Translations under genes and position numbers: made by a program
Assembly (NCBI RefSeq): GCF_019175385.1
Contig: NC_083340.1
Location: 13,218,336-13,282,335 of the forward strand
DNA length: 64,000 nucleotides
Source of the DNA: Lycium barbarum
Taxonomy: Eukaryota > Streptophyta > Magnoliopsida > Solanales > Solanaceae
Direction of reading: 5' to 3'
Shown here: one piece after another, positions 29,113 through 41,522 of the stretch
Layout of the letters: each line of letters opens with the position of its first letter
How positions within the stretch are numbered: position 1 is the first letter of the stretch
Notes under the pieces: model-generated
The model's input: only the letters and a program-made list of their open reading frames with translations
Told to the model about the DNA's origin: nothing
The model's database searches: none

Positions 29113-32100
29113 TCAAGTAGTAATCTTTTGACTATTTTCTCTTTGAATCTCATGAACTCGAATCCGTATCCCATCGTTGAAGTTCAAATAAGGTTGTCGT
29201 ATGATGTTTCCCTTATTAGAAACATTCCACCTGAAAATTTGAAATGAAATTGAATACTAGAATTTTACACTTATAAATTGAAGTTTTCATGGTTAATATA
29301 TTGATTATAACCTTATGCCTTTTTAGATAGGCCAACGAAAATGCATACCTAAATCTTGTCATCAAGTAGTGGAGAAAAATAGATGTTTGCATCTTTGAGA
29401 GATCAGCTCCAACGCACATTCTATTTCCTCCACCAAACGCCATGAACCTTTTGGATGCACCATGTAGTTCTTCATCCTTTTAAATTCAAATTTTATATTG
29501 ATCAGCATGTACATTACTAATTTGAAAGTATACAAAATGAAGATAAAACGTTAAAAATGTATAGCTTATATTTACATATATTTAACTAACCTTCCATCGT
29601 GATGGATTAAACTCAAGGGGGTTCTCATACTTGTTTTCATCTAAATGAACTGATGGTGCGCATACAACCATTGTCCATCCTTCGGGAATAGTATATCCTG
29701 TGATTAATGTCTTTTACTTTAGTACTTCGAAGACAAATGGAAACAATTTGGCAATATCAACTTCCTTATATTTTATTTGATCTTATGTAAAGAGGGACCC
29801 TTTGGGAATATTTTTGTTCAATAGATGACAAAGATTGCAAGGAATTGACATTTGCAACTATATTATAAATGCGAAATCTTGAAAGAAGCGTTTGTTTTAA
29901 TTTATCAATGGACAAATTAAAACACGTTAATATAATGAAATTTACCTTTAATTTCCACATCTTTTAGTACTTTTCTGAAAATTCCTGGGGCTATATTGGC
30001 AAGCCTTACTGTTTCATTTGTAACCTGTCAATCATTTTGAGTTTAGAAACATAATAACACGAGTTCAAGCTTAAAGTAATTGTCTCAAGATAATGTCGTA
30101 ATTTTGGCAGGCCATATACTGAATAATATATTTAAATTAGATTAGAAAAACCTTACCTTATGTGTGAAGGTCATGGACTTGTACTCAACCCATGAAATTG
30201 GGGCGTCTTTATCTTCTCGGTTTCTAAGAATGTTCTCATGTTCTTCCTATAAGGTGTTATGACATCATATAAGTTAAAACAATTTAATTAAAAGAAATTA
30301 ATTTAACATATGGTTATTCAACTTTTATCGACATCGATGTTACGGAATTTTTTATTACAAAAATCATTCAGCTAAAGTATAGCACTTAAAGTCACTTAAT
30401 TATTTTTTGGTAATAAAAGAATTACTCAACTTTCCCTTGGTATCACATACTAAACATTCTCTAGAGACCAAAAAAATAATTCAATTTTGTCCATATATCA
30501 TACAAAATGTCTCTTTTATTTTCTCTTAATGACTTTTTGTGATACTTAGACAAAGTTGAGTGATTTTTTTGGTTACAAAAAGTGTTTTAGTGACTTTTTT
30601 AATACTTAGATAGATTTGAGTTATGTTTTGTTATAAAAAATTGTTTAGTAACCTTATAGCAATAAAGTGAAAATTAAGTGACTATTCATGAGATAACCCT
30701 TAAAAAGAAGATAACAAGATACAATAAACACTGTTGTAGAGCACAAACCTTTAGTTGTTTTAGAACATCAGGATGTTCAGTAAGGTATTTAAAGAGTAGT
30801 GTCATGGTTGAAGAAGTAGTTTCATGGGCCGCAAATATAACAAAGAAGATTAAATCCACTGCTGTATCTTCAGTTATAAATGTTTCTTCATTGTTTATTT
30901 CTTGAAGTAAGTTATCTATGAAGTCTTGCTCATTTGCTTTCTCCTTGGATGACCTCCTTTTCTCGAATATGTCTTTGATCATCTTTATAGCACTTTTACG
31001 CCCCTAACTCACCAAAAATGAATCAATTAATTTCACAAGAGTAAATAACGATGAATTATGAAACAGTAACAATAACAACTTATATAGGAAGAGAAATTAA
31101 GTACCTGTAAACCTGAATGAAAAGCTGTTCCAGGCAAATTGATAGGAAATGAGAGAAAGCCTTTAACAAAAGCTTTGTAATGTCCTCTTAGAGTCAATGC
31201 CTCTTGTTCATTCATACCAAGGATCTTTCCCGCAATAAATACGAACAACATCTATATATTAAAAAAAAATCCAAAACAACTAATTAGTAAGACGCAAGAA
31301 GAGCAAAGTCAAACTTCTCTATTACGGTCATCCTATATAAATAGCATTTTACTGTAACAATCATGTTTTCTATGTTATATTACACTAGTCAAAATAGAAG
31401 TTTTTTCCACCAACATTCAGGGGGAAATTTGTGTTATAAAACTTTTTTCCCACCTCATTCTCATTGAACCAGCTCACTGGAAAACAAATGGTGGGAAACA
31501 GGTTCTCATTGAAATGCTGGGAAACTTCCTAATTTTTTCATGTGAAAACACTACTATTTAGGTTTTCCCCACCGATACTCAATGGGAATAGCCATTAAAC
31601 ATTTTTCAGTGGGAAAATAGTGATTTTTTAGGAGTGTTATATGTTCTTTAAAAAAACATTTTCTATAATAGACAAAAAATATTCAAACAAACGACGTTAT
31701 TATATAGAGATTTGACTGTATTAAAAGAAGATGGAATTGTTCATGAGTTACGAGATCCTCACAATTTCAGAAGCATCTTTGACTTCAACTTCACCTTGGG
31801 TTGTCCATCTATGCAAGTGTTCACGAGTTATGAAATCAACTTCAGACACCAACTTAGTCTTAAGTTTATCTGGTCCTGTAAGTGATAGAACTAAATTCCT
31901 AAGATATTTATGGGCTGATCCACCACTACCCATCAAACCTTGTTTTCCAGAGAGCTCAACAGCACTCTTTGTGTAAGAACATTGGAACAACTTATCTTCT
32001 TGTTGGAACACATAGTAATTTATCTCCGGATCTGTTGATATCACTATTGGCTGCCCAACTAAACTTGTTTTAAATAGAGTTCCATACCTAAAACAAAGTA

Positions 32101-32388
32101 TCATCATATTAATGTTACCATAACAAATCAAGACAATGTACACACTACATGAAACATATGATTTTAATGAAAATTAAAGTGTACGTACTTTGCTGTTCTT
32201 TTAGCAATGAAGGGTGGAATTCCTTCATATGGACCTTTGGAGAAATATTGAAGAGTCTCTCCAATAAGGGGAATACCCATAGAACCAGGAGGCAATATTC
32301 CTTTGCATTTGGGATGTCTCCATCTATACACCCAATGTGTTATTCCTACTACTACTAGTCCTACAACACAGAGAATAATATTCCACAT
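29113..32388 (-). CDS. Cytochrome P450, CYP87-type, complete nine-exon gene
   Basis: Heme-thiolate monooxygenase, ER-anchored; CYP87 members in other plants oxidise triterpenoids or steroids, but this substrate is unknown. Exons (minus): 32189-32388, 31763-32087, 31105-31251, 30749-31003, 30157-30246, 29946-30024, 29591-29697, 29349-29476, 29113-29230. All introns are GT-AG; the sum is 1449 bp, 482 residues, no stop. Seen: N-terminal membrane helix (about 4-21), Pro-rich hinge LPPGSMGIP (32-40), I-helix AAHETTS (282-288), ExxR E343-R346, FNPSRW (395-400), heme loop FGGGNRMCVG with Cys422, stop TGA at 29113-29115. ExxR context NETVRLANI, GYTIPEGW and hinge wording favour CYP87 over CYP716 or CYP707. 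ATG at 32386-32388 gives the expected anchor. Intron 2 holds a CACTA MITE. All key residues are intact. Confidence 0.92.
31383..31636. mobile_element. CACTA-type MITE in intron 2 of the P450 gene
   Basis: Begins CACTAGTCAAAATAG and ends GAGTG (minus strand CACTC), flanked by TTA on both sides (31380-31382, 31637-31639), the 3-bp duplication of CACTA elements. The inside (GGGAAACTTC, TTTTCCCCACCGA, CAGTGGGAAAATAGTG) matches the element at 36750-37001. It adds about 254 bp to the 511-bp intron. Confidence 0.82.
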
Positions 32389-32458
32389 TTTTTCACACGT
32401 TGAGGGTTTTATTTTTGGATTTCAACTTAGTGTTGAAACTTGGAGTGCAAAGTAGTCC

Positions 32459-32466
32459 TACTTATA
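32459..32466 (-). promoter_or_regulatory. Probable TATA box of the P450 gene
   Basis: Minus-strand TATAAGTA about 71 bp upstream of the start codon, which would place the transcript start near 32430 with a 5' leader of about 40 nt. No other upstream element is claimed. Confidence 0.5.
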
Positions 32467-33157
32467 GAGATGGTTTATGCTGATTTTAATTCTTTTCCCA
32501 ACCCAAGAGGATATATAAAATGGTGTTCCAGCCTACCATTAGTTGGTAGAGGTCATTGCTATACTAGAGCAAGCCACACTCATATTTTAATTTTTTCCTT
32601 TTGGGTTTTTTGTTTTATTGAAGTAAATGATTTGCATTATGTATCATTTGCATCTGTGCATGTGTCATATACCCATATTGTGTAAAATACAAAGGCACGA
32701 GCTTGTCTGAGAAGAACGTCTAAGTGATGTAGTCTTAAACTATTACTAGTATATACTAGCTGTAAAAAGAATCACTTGTTCTAATTACAAGGTTTTGCTT
32801 CCGATAGACAAGTTGCAACAAACACATTTATGAATGAAGTAGTTCTAGTTTTGTTTCACAATACTTAGTGTTTTAGTAAACGAAATTCAAAATTAAATGA
32901 TAAAGTGTGTTGGAGAACTGATATTTTAAGAACATTGATAAGTGCTGTTGGTAACATAAGATCTTTCACATGAAAAGAATTAAGTGAATTCTCAAATACT
33001 TCAATTTTTAATTCCGTAATTTTTTAGTTTGCGACTTATAAAATTGATTAAATCTTGTTTTGGGATTATTATTTAAGCTAAAAAAGGAAAAGGAACAATG
33101 AGAAGGTAAATATACTATCTAATTAATGAGGGAGAAAATTTATATTGCTTACTCTAA
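32467..33157. other. Upstream region of P450 gene
   Basis: A/T-rich promoter-side spacer. No further gene or mobile element recognised. Confidence 0.45.
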
Positions 33158-33165
33158 CCGTATAT

Positions 33166-33270
33166 AACAATAACAACAACATACTCAGTGTAATCTCACA
33201 AATGGAGTCTGGGGAGGGCAGAGTGTACGCAGACCTTACCTTTACCTTGAGAGGTAGAGAAGCCACTCAG
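33166..33270 (-). mobile_element. 5'-truncated SINE with (TTG)n-type tail, TS-like
   Basis: On the minus strand it reads CTACCTCTCAAGGTAAAGG, GGTCTGCGTACACTCTGCCC, then GTATGTTGTTGTTATTGTT as tail. This is the wording I associate with the Solanaceae TS SINE. It is flanked by CCGTATAT at 33158-33165 and 33271-33278, an 8-bp duplication. Confidence 0.72.
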
Positions 33271-33350
33271 CCGTATATCCTTAATTAAAAATTTTAAAAT
33301 GTTAAAATTAAATCTTTTATTAATAATAATTACATGGATTATATATTATA

Positions 33351-33558
33351 TTCCCTCTGTTTCAATTTATGTGAACCATAGTTTGTGCCAAAAAGAATGA
33401 CCTCTTTCTATATTTGGAAACACTTTACCTTTATGCAATGATTTATAGCCACACAAAATATATGTGACTCATTTAGGACCACAATTTTAAAAGTCTTCTC
33501 TTCTTTCTTAAACTCCGTGTCCAGTCAAATGGGTTCACATAAATTGAAACAGAGGGAA
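33351..33558. mobile_element. Stowaway-type MITE
   Basis: Left end TTCCCTCTGTTTCAATTTA and the right end form perfect inverted repeats of more than 25 bp (through GTGAACC/GGTTCAC), flanked by TA. Confidence 0.9.
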
Positions 33559-35450
33559 TATATAATAATATATATTTTACAATTTTGGGGCCTTTAATAT
33601 TTGTGGCATAAAGGGTTTCATTTGCTTTAAGCGACCATGTCATCATTAACCACAACCATCACCAAATATCATTCATCAGTTAGCACGGACAATCCCCATT
33701 GATATGATCCCAAACATTGATACAACCCCTTCAAAGCCTTTCACTCGTAGCCAAACAAGAGAGCTCCAAGTACTTTAAGCCATGTTCATGAGGAGAGGAG
33801 CGTTGGATGAGCTTGAGGAAAGGATCTGAGAAATAAACAACATTTGGGAGATAGCTTGGGAGGAGATGGAAAAGGAAGCAAACTGCTCAAAGCGGCTAGG
33901 AATGCAAAGACGGCTATATGTGCAATTCGTGGCTGAGGAGTGCTATTCATGGCCACGAATACCATTCGAAGCTAGAATCGCAAGCCAAGGCCAGGATTGC
34001 AATTCTAGTGAAGAGGAGCCCACGTTGGGTTAATTTCGTAAAGTACCACTTTAGGGCCTTTGTTGTAATAGGCTTTAATATAAATAGAAGGGAAACTTAC
34101 ATACACCACCATATTTTGAGATTTCCTTACATATTGTAGCTACTTTTTCATATTTACCATATGTAGCTGATTTTTAGATTTTTACTGTTGTATTTCATTT
34201 GTAAAAATACATGTATTTCCTGACTTCCTTATTTTTTGAACGATTTTTTAGTGCCCCATTAATTATGGAATCTTCTAATAATGGATACACCCCACAAATC
34301 ACGTATTTACCATATCCTCCATAACTCATCAGGTTTCTCTTTCATAGTTAAATACATATATTTTTTTTCCTATTTTTATTGGGCTAAATATTTGGGCTGT
34401 ATTTCCTTATAGTTTAATACATGTATTTTTTTGAGCTAAATATGTCGGTTGTATTTTCTCAGAGTTAAATACATGTATTTTTTTCCTATTTTTTGAGGCT
34501 AAATATTTGGTTTGTATTTCCTTATAGTTTAATACATGTATTTTTAAATATAACTGTATATAAGAAAATACACTCTATGCAAAAAAATACAAGCGAAAAT
34601 ATAAAAAATACCACTGTATTTTCACCACAAATGATGAACACATTCAAATCTTTTAAAAAAAAATACACTGTAGTCGTGAGAAGAAATACAATATAAACAA
34701 AAACGCTAAAATTTACCAAAATTTGTTACTTGTAATGGGAGTAAAAATCATGCTAAGATGTGAGAGAAATCGTGCTAATTATGGTAAAGAATAATGGGAG
34801 TAAAAATTGGATAGAGAGAATTTAAGATGTGAGAAAAAATATTTAAAAAGGAAAAGAGATTGTGAGTAAGTGAGAGAATAGTACCTTATTTTTTGAAAAA
34901 TACACTGCATTTATAAAAACAAGTTATAGATGGTAATTTGATAAATAATTAAGTTATTAATAATAAATAGAAAAAAAGATAGTTAATATTAATAAATAGG
35001 TCTTAGACATAGCTATAACAAGTAAATTTTCCTAAATAGAACCCGTAGCCTTTTCACTTACCTTGAATTTTGATGAAACTTGTGAGTTTGAGAGATTGTT
35101 TAGCTACTTATAATCATAGTTTGTTTAGTTAATTGAGTATTATTTCTTAGTTGCTACATGAATCTTTTTCCAATGAATTCATACTTGGATTGCTTATTTG
35201 TGGACTTCAATTGAGTCTCCTTGAATTCAATTAGTATAGGTTCTTTGGATTGAATCAAATTGGAAGGGTTTGGGTTTAAATATACTCAAGTTTGCTCATA
35301 GGTTCATTATTCATTGAGTCTTCCTGCTATCCTCTAATCCTCTCATCCCGAATTCTCTTTATTCAATTTCCGCTTTATTTTCGTTTTTGATTTCTAGAGT
35401 TTCCCAAGTAGGATTCTATCACCCATCGACAATTAGCTATCACCATCCCC
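33559..35450. mobile_element. Degraded LTR retrotransposon remnant
   Basis: 33700-34020 reads in places like a retroelement polyprotein (SQTRELQ, MRRGALDELEER) with stops. 34035-34089 plus 35033-35400 (ACTTTAGGGCCTTTG...AATAGGCTTTAATATAAATAGA) looks like an LTR leader with a TATAAATA box. No paired LTR or target duplication was found. It is interrupted by the element at 34090-35032. Confidence 0.4.
34090..35032. mobile_element. Non-autonomous Mutator-like element, 9-bp target duplication
   Basis: Flanked by TAAATAGAA at 34081-34089 and 35033-35041. Ends GGGAAACTTACATA and, on minus, GGAAAATTTACTTG. Inside are repeated GTATTT and ATACATGTATTTTT motifs. No transposase. Confidence 0.82.
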
Positions 35451-36091
35451 GACCATCAACCACCCTATGAAATAAGTTTTCTAATTTTTTGTTAATACAG
35501 TATTAGATCAATTAGTATTTTATTTGAAATTATTATATTTATCAATTATCAATAAAGACAAATTTTATGAATTCAGATATAGAGAAAATAAATATTTTTA
35601 ATTATTTAATATTTAGATCTTAATACAATATTTTAATATCATGATGTATATTTACACTCCGATATGTGTGTATCTAATGTCTTAATCACAAAAAAGTCAA
35701 AAAAATATAATCTTGTGATATCAATGGAATTTTTTCACAGAAAAGGTGTGGATTCGATTCTGGCTCTCAATCTTTCACTTATTTCCCCTTACCCGTGCAT
35801 TTAATAGAAAAAAGAGATTTTATTTTTAAAAAGAATTACTATTTCTGAGAGTTCATAATTTGTCAGATTTAATCATATCAACCTTTATCATCAACAATTT
35901 TAAAAGCTGTTCGTTAATAGTTTGGATTGGACTTTTTTTTTCTACCTTGTCATATTCCCATTAATTTATCTTACGGTCAAATAACTACTACTTAAGCTGA
36001 TCTAACAAGTACCAGCTTGATCTGATCGAGACAAAGAGCAAGATCCATAAACCATGCTCCAGGAAAGATTGAGGAAATATGTTGTTCCTTT
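35451..36091. other. A/T-rich spacer, nothing recognised
   Basis: No gene, no repeat ends. Confidence 0.45.
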
Positions 36092-37076
36092 GCAATGTTT
36101 TAAGAGGTGGGGACGGTAAGGATTTAGCACGGGGCAAGACGTAAACCCCGAAACACGGGGCGTACATCCCATGCATCTACAGGGCGTAAGTATGTTGTAT
36201 CTCCAATTTTATAATTTTAGTATTAAGAAAATAAGTAGAAGTAAAATTTTATAAAACACCAATAATATAGAAAAATTTATTATAATTTTTATTGGAGAAA
36301 AATAACACAAAAATATAATAACTGAGATCGATCTCCACATCTACTAGTCCTTCTCACCCTCAACTAATATTTGCATTAATTTTTGTTCATATATTTTAAA
36401 GAAGGAGAAGGATAAAAAGTGTAAGAGCAATGACCAAAAAAACAAAAGATGAAATCTCTATCCTATCGATTTCAGGCATAAACATCTGAAAAGGTTATAC
36501 ATCTGAAAAGGTTATATATGGTAGTGTCATTTTCTATGAGAGTGCATTCTTTATTTTTTAGGAAAAAACACCACAACATGAAAACATGATAGAATAAAGT
36601 ATAAATATCATTACATGACCAATAATAAAAAGCATGATTTATAGCAAAAATACATTTAAAATAACAAAAATCAAATTTAACGCCCGAGGGGCTACGCCTT
36701 TAAGCCTGCAGCTTACGCCTCAAATTAATTCTAGGAAGTACGCCCTATGCACTATTAGAAAAAGAGGTTTTTCGCACCGACATTTAGTGAAAAATTTGTG
36801 CTAATAAAACATGATTTTCCCACTTCATTCCCACTGAATAATCACACTAGGAAAATGCATGGGGGGAACAAGTTCCCATTGAAAGGCCGGGAAACTTCAT
36901 AAATTTTCCATATGAAAACTCTACTATTCTGTTTTTCCTACCGACATTCAGTGGAAATAGTCACTGAAGATTTTCAGTGAGAAATCAGTGGAAAAATAGT
37001 GATGAAGCTATTGCTGTATTGTTTTTGACACGCCCTGGGCGAGGACTCGCCCATGGCCTTTAAAGACGGTGTTCCT
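36092..37076. mobile_element. Probable non-autonomous DNA element with GGGCGTA motifs
   Basis: Left end CAATGTTTTAAGAGGTGGGG and right-end complement of GGCGAGGACTCGCCCATGGCC resemble each other weakly. Internal blocks ACACGGGGCGTAC, ACGCCCGAGGGGCTACGCC and TACGCCCTATG are GC-rich in A/T-rich surroundings. It is interrupted by the CACTA MITE. Confidence 0.4.
36750..37001. mobile_element. CACTA-type MITE, second copy
   Basis: Starts CACTATTAGAAAAAGAGG, ends AAAAATAGTG, flanked by ATG on both sides (36747-36749, 37002-37004). Sequence inside parallels the intronic copy at 31383-31636. Confidence 0.85.
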
Positions 37077-37163
37077 TCGTATCATCTCCAAATCTTATTT
37101 ATTGAAATTTGAAGTTTCTTTGCAATTTGATCTGCATAAATCTAATCTATTGTAAATATGAAC

Positions 37164-37480
37164 TGTTGGAGTTGAAGATACAAGTAGTGCACAAAGCAGT
37201 AGTTCATGCAAACTGCATGCATGCACAATACAACAGTATGCGACCTAGTATACTATTTGTATAAGTATACATTGTAATTAAGTAGATTGTAATTAAGGTA
37301 ATTGTTAATTAAGGTAAATTAGGATCCTACTAGAAGTAGGAGTTAGAATCCTAATAAGAATACCATGTTGTAAAGGCGGCAGAATAAGGCTATAAATATA
37401 GCCTTTATATACACGATATACACACAAAACGATAAAAGAAAGCTAAGCTTTTGATTACTTCTTGTACTGTGTTTTCTACA
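37164..37480 (+). repeat. 5' LTR of Copia element 2
   Basis: TGTTGGAGTTGAAGATAC to TTTTCTACA, TATA box TATAAATA at 37391-37398. Confidence 0.9.
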
Positions 37481-37492
37481 TGGTATCAGAGC
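37481..37492 (+). other. Primer-binding site
   Basis: TGGTATCAGAGC, complementary to the 3' end of plant initiator methionine tRNA, directly after the 5' LTR. Confidence 0.9.
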
Positions 37493-37544
37493 ATTCAACA
37501 TAAAGCCATGCTGTGTGATTAATCTCCCTCATAATCTCTTCATA

Positions 37545-38455
37545 ATGGCATCAAACTCAACCTCCATGTCACTCTCCACCTCTAGCCTTCATCACCTAAT
37601 TGTTGATTGTCCCATCAAGCTTAAGCCAACCAATTACCTGATCTGAAGAACATAGATCTTGCAACTTATGCAAGTTTTGAAAGTAACTAAGTGGATTAAG
37701 AAGGACAATCTAAGCTTGGGTGAAACATCAGACACAGATGAGAAGGAAAAAGCTGTTGTAGGCAAGGAAAAGTCTGGGCAAGACAGTGAATGGGAAGAAA
37801 AGGATGTACTGCTGAGAACTTGGATTTCAGGCACCAGGACTAAAGAAAGTATGTATCTAATTGTTGGTTGTCCTACAGCAAAGGAGATGTGAGAGCGCTT
37901 AGAAGAGGAATATCTTCAAGCAACAAAAGACAAGGAGTTTCAACTCAAACAACTCCAAAATATCAAGTTAGGATCAAGAAAACTTGATGAATACATAAAG
38001 GAGTTTAAGGGAATATGTGATGGTCTCTTTGCCATACACAAACATGTTGATGATTATAGCGAGGTTATAAACTTTGCAAGAGGTCTTTGTCTAAAATACA
38101 AGACCTTTAGAACTGTCATGCTTGGAAAAGCACCTTATCCTACTCTCAACCAATTTGTCAATGCCCTTAGAGTCTGTGACATGAGAGAAGATAGTGAGAA
38201 AGTGATTCAGGAAAACCATAACATGGCCTTCTCTGCACAAAGAGGCAGAGGTAGAGGCAGAGGCAACTATAATCAGAATAGAGGAAACTCTAACTATAAC
38301 TCAAGGGGAAGAGGTTTCAAACCTGCAGGATAAGGAACTATAGTCAGAATAATCACAATGGACAAGTCTTAAATCAAGTGAGGGACAAGGAGTCATCTGC
38401 CAATCCTTGTCAAATCTGTGGTAGAAACAACCACACGGCCCTCAAGTGTTTCTAT
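37545..38455 (+). pseudogene. Copia element 2 gag, broken
   Basis: ATG at 37545 gives MASNSTSMSL and a conserved LKPTNYL start, with stops soon after and again at 37890. It continues through ERLEEEYLQATKDKEF, KLDEYIKEFKGICD, an Arg/Gly-rich stretch (RGRGRGRGNYNQNRG, about 38245-38330) and a CCHC knuckle CQICGRNNHTALKC at about 38408-38449. The UBN2-type gag and its knuckle bind element RNA in the particle. Confidence 0.75.
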
Positions 38456-38459
38456 AGGT

Positions 38460-38521
38460 GGGATTACTCATATCAGGCTGAAGAAAATCTGGGATTACTC
38501 ATATCAGGCTGAAGAAAATCT
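38460..38521 (+). repeat. 31-bp tandem duplication in gag-protease joint
   Basis: GGGATTACTCATATCAGGCT and the following 11 bases occur twice head to tail. It is not part of the usual Copia plan, so a later slip. Confidence 0.85.
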
Positions 38522-41500
38522 TCCACAAGCTTTATCAGCAGTCAACTTACAAGGTACAACATCTGAGGATAATGCAATGTATGTTGACTCTGGAGCAACA
38601 ACTCATATGACCTATAACATAGGTAATTTATCTGACCTTAAAGCCTAAAATGGAACTGAGAAAATTATTGTTGGCAATGGATCCCATCTAGATATTACAC
38701 ATGTTGGTAACACTACCAAGTCTGGTTTAAAAGTCAAGGAAATTCTAGTAGTTCCAAAGATAAATAAAAACTTGTTGTTTGTTAGCAAACTTGCAAAGGA
38801 TAATGCATGTACTTTTGAGTTTGATGAATCTGATTTTGTTGGTTAGGACAAGAAGTCAGGGAAACTAAGAGAGAATGACTCTATGCATTGGAGGATAACA
38901 AAATCTTTGCATTAACAAGCTGGAAGAAGACAGATGGAATTTGGCATGCTAGATTTGGCCATCCTAGTTTAAAGTCTTTACAATTTTTAGATAAAAATAA
39001 ATTTATAAATATTAAGAGTTGGAATAAATTGCCTGTTGTCTGTACTAGCTGCTAGTTGGAAGGAGTTGTAAACTTCCTTTTGCATTGAGAAATAAATAGA
39101 GAAAGAACCTTTGCTCAAAATTCATTGTGATCTGTGGGGACCTGCTCCTATTGAATCCTCTCAGCACATGAGACACTATATTTTGTTTGTGGATGATCAT
39201 ACAAGATATAGTTAGTTATATCCAATCAAGAAGAAGTCTGAATTTTTTAAAATCTTTGTGAAATTTCAAAAGATGGTGGAAAAACAATTTTCTAAGCCAA
39301 TTAAGATCTTCCAGTGTGATAGAGGTGGTGAGTTCATTAGTAATGACTTTATCAAACACTTGGAAAACTGTGAAATCATAAGGAAAATGTCATTTCCTAA
39401 CACACCTGAACAGAATGGAATTTCTGGGAGGAAACACAGACATATTGTAGAAACTAGCCTCACACTGCTCTTTCATGCCAAATTACCTCTTTTTCTTTGG
39501 GTAGAAGCCTTCCTTACTGCAGTGTTTTTGATAAACAGGCTTCCATCCTCAAACCTCTAGAATGAAATACCCTTTGTTAAGTTACATGGTGCCTCACCAG
39601 ACTATAACAACCTTAAAGTTTTTGGATGTGGGTGCTATCCTTACATCAAAGGACATACTAAGTTCACTCCAAAAACCTATCCATGTGTGTTTATTGGCTA
39701 TAGTAGTCTACACAAAGGGTGTAGATGTTATCAACCATCTACTAGGAAGGTGTTTGTATCTAGGCATGTGATTTTTGATGAAAACTCTCTTCCTTATGTG
39801 CAAACAAAGCAGTCCTCTCAGATTTCTCAGAATTCTTCTACTCCTCACTTAGCCACTTTTCTTGAGTTTTTCTCTATGTAGGATGGTGTTTCCAATTCAG
39901 GGGAAGTGTTGACAGACACTACTTCTCATGATGCTGATATGGTTGATCACAATGCAGCAGAATCAAGTTCACCTGCTCAGACCACAGTCGTTGATCACAA
40001 TGTTGATACTACAGATGATGGTACTGAAAGTATTTATGTAGAAGAATTAGTAAGTCAAAGCTCAGGTGATGAAAGTAGTGGTGACATTGAGGAAAGTCAA
40101 AGCCATGATGGGAGTCTACTCATGATGTTGATACCATTATCAAATCCACAAGGCATATAACTAGAAGTGGACTTCTCAAAATGGTTCAACATTGGAAATA
40201 ATACTCAGAATCTTGAGCCTAATATACAGACTGAAGATGGAACTACTGCAGTTGTAGATAATGAGCAAACTCCAGCAACAGAACATCACATGATAACAAG
40301 GTTGAAGTCTAAGAAGGCACAAACTACTCATACAGCCTTTGCATCAATCAGTAATGCAACAGAAGCTGAACCATGAACTATGACTCAAGTACTTAGAAGT
40401 CCAGGCTAGTATGCTACTATGAAGGAAGAAATAGATACTCTTCACAAGAACCAAACCTGGATTTTGGTACCTAGGACAACTCATATGAATGTGGTTGGGT
40501 CAAGATGGGTGTTCAAAACCAAAATGAAGTCAGATGGATCTGTAGAAAGACACAAAGCCAGGTTGGTTGCCAAAGGATACTTTTAACTTGAGGGAATTGA
40601 TTTTGAAGAAACTTTGAGTCCTGTTGTCAAAGCCACTACTATAAGAGTAGTTTTATCAATTGTTGTTAGCCTGCAGTGGCCTATTAGGCAACTTGATGTC
40701 AAGAATTCCTTCCCGCATGGACATTTGCAGGAAGAAGTTTATATGACACAACCACCAGGTTTTATTGATCCACAATATCCTGATCATGTGTGTTCTCTAA
40801 AAAAGGCACTCTATGGTTTCAAACAAGTACCTAGAGCTTGGCTTGATAGGTTCAACTTACACTTGCTACATCTTGGCTTTAAGTTCAGTAGAGCAGACTC
40901 CTCATTATTTGTTCTACACTGTAGTGAAGGTACTATTCTACTTCTCCTATGTGTTGATGATAAAGTGATTACAGGAAGTTCTCTTCCACATATCCAAAGG
41001 ATAGTTACAGCACTGAGTAAGGAGTTTGCAATGAAGGACCTTGGTCCACTACATTTCTTTCTTGGCATTGAGGTTACATACTTCAAAGGAAGTATTCATC
41101 TAAACCAAAGCAAGTATGCCACAAAATTACTAAAAACACTGATATGGAGATGGCCAAGGCAATAAACACACCTCTTGCGCAAAAGCATGGTTTGCATGAA
41201 GCAAAGGGAAGTCAAGCTAATGCCTCAATATACAGGAGCATTGTAGGGAACTTACAGTACCTCACATTGACTAGACCAGACCTAGCTCATGCTGTCAACT
41301 TAGCCAGTCAGTTCATGCAAGCACCAACTGTTGAATATTTCCAAGCTATTAAGAGAATTCTCATATATGTGAAGGGAACACTACAACTTGGACTCAGAAT
41401 AATCACACAATCACCTCTAAGAATGTATGGATTTTCTGATGCAGACTGGGGTGGATATGCTACCACAAGAAGGTCAACTACTGGATATTCAATCTATCTA

Positions 41501-41522
41501 GGTGCTAATTGTATCTCTTGGG
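38500..41522 (+). pseudogene. Copia element 2 protease, integrase, RT and first half of RNase H
   Basis: Protease MYVDSGATTHMT at about 38577. Integrase with Asp in FQCDRGGEF (about 39310) and the Glu region PEQNGISGRKHR (about 39405). RT shows QLDVKNSFPHG (about 40690), ALYGFKQVPRAW (about 40810), and CVDDKVITG at about 40950 where YVDD is usual. A frameshift near 41145 precedes RNase H (FSDADWGGYATTRRS). Stops occur at 38646, 38844, 39558, 40158 and elsewhere. The frame is cut at LGANCISW by the solo LTR. Confidence 0.8.

Noticed and set aside
29216..29443. 75-codon frame carrying FGGGNRMCVG as a truncated P450 gene
   Set aside because: It is exon 8 of the complete P450 read into the intron; joining exons by GT-AG sites gives a full 482-residue product.
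34493..34719. Overlapping 65-67 codon frames
   Set aside because: Arise from GTATTT/AAATAC repeats in the Mutator-like element.
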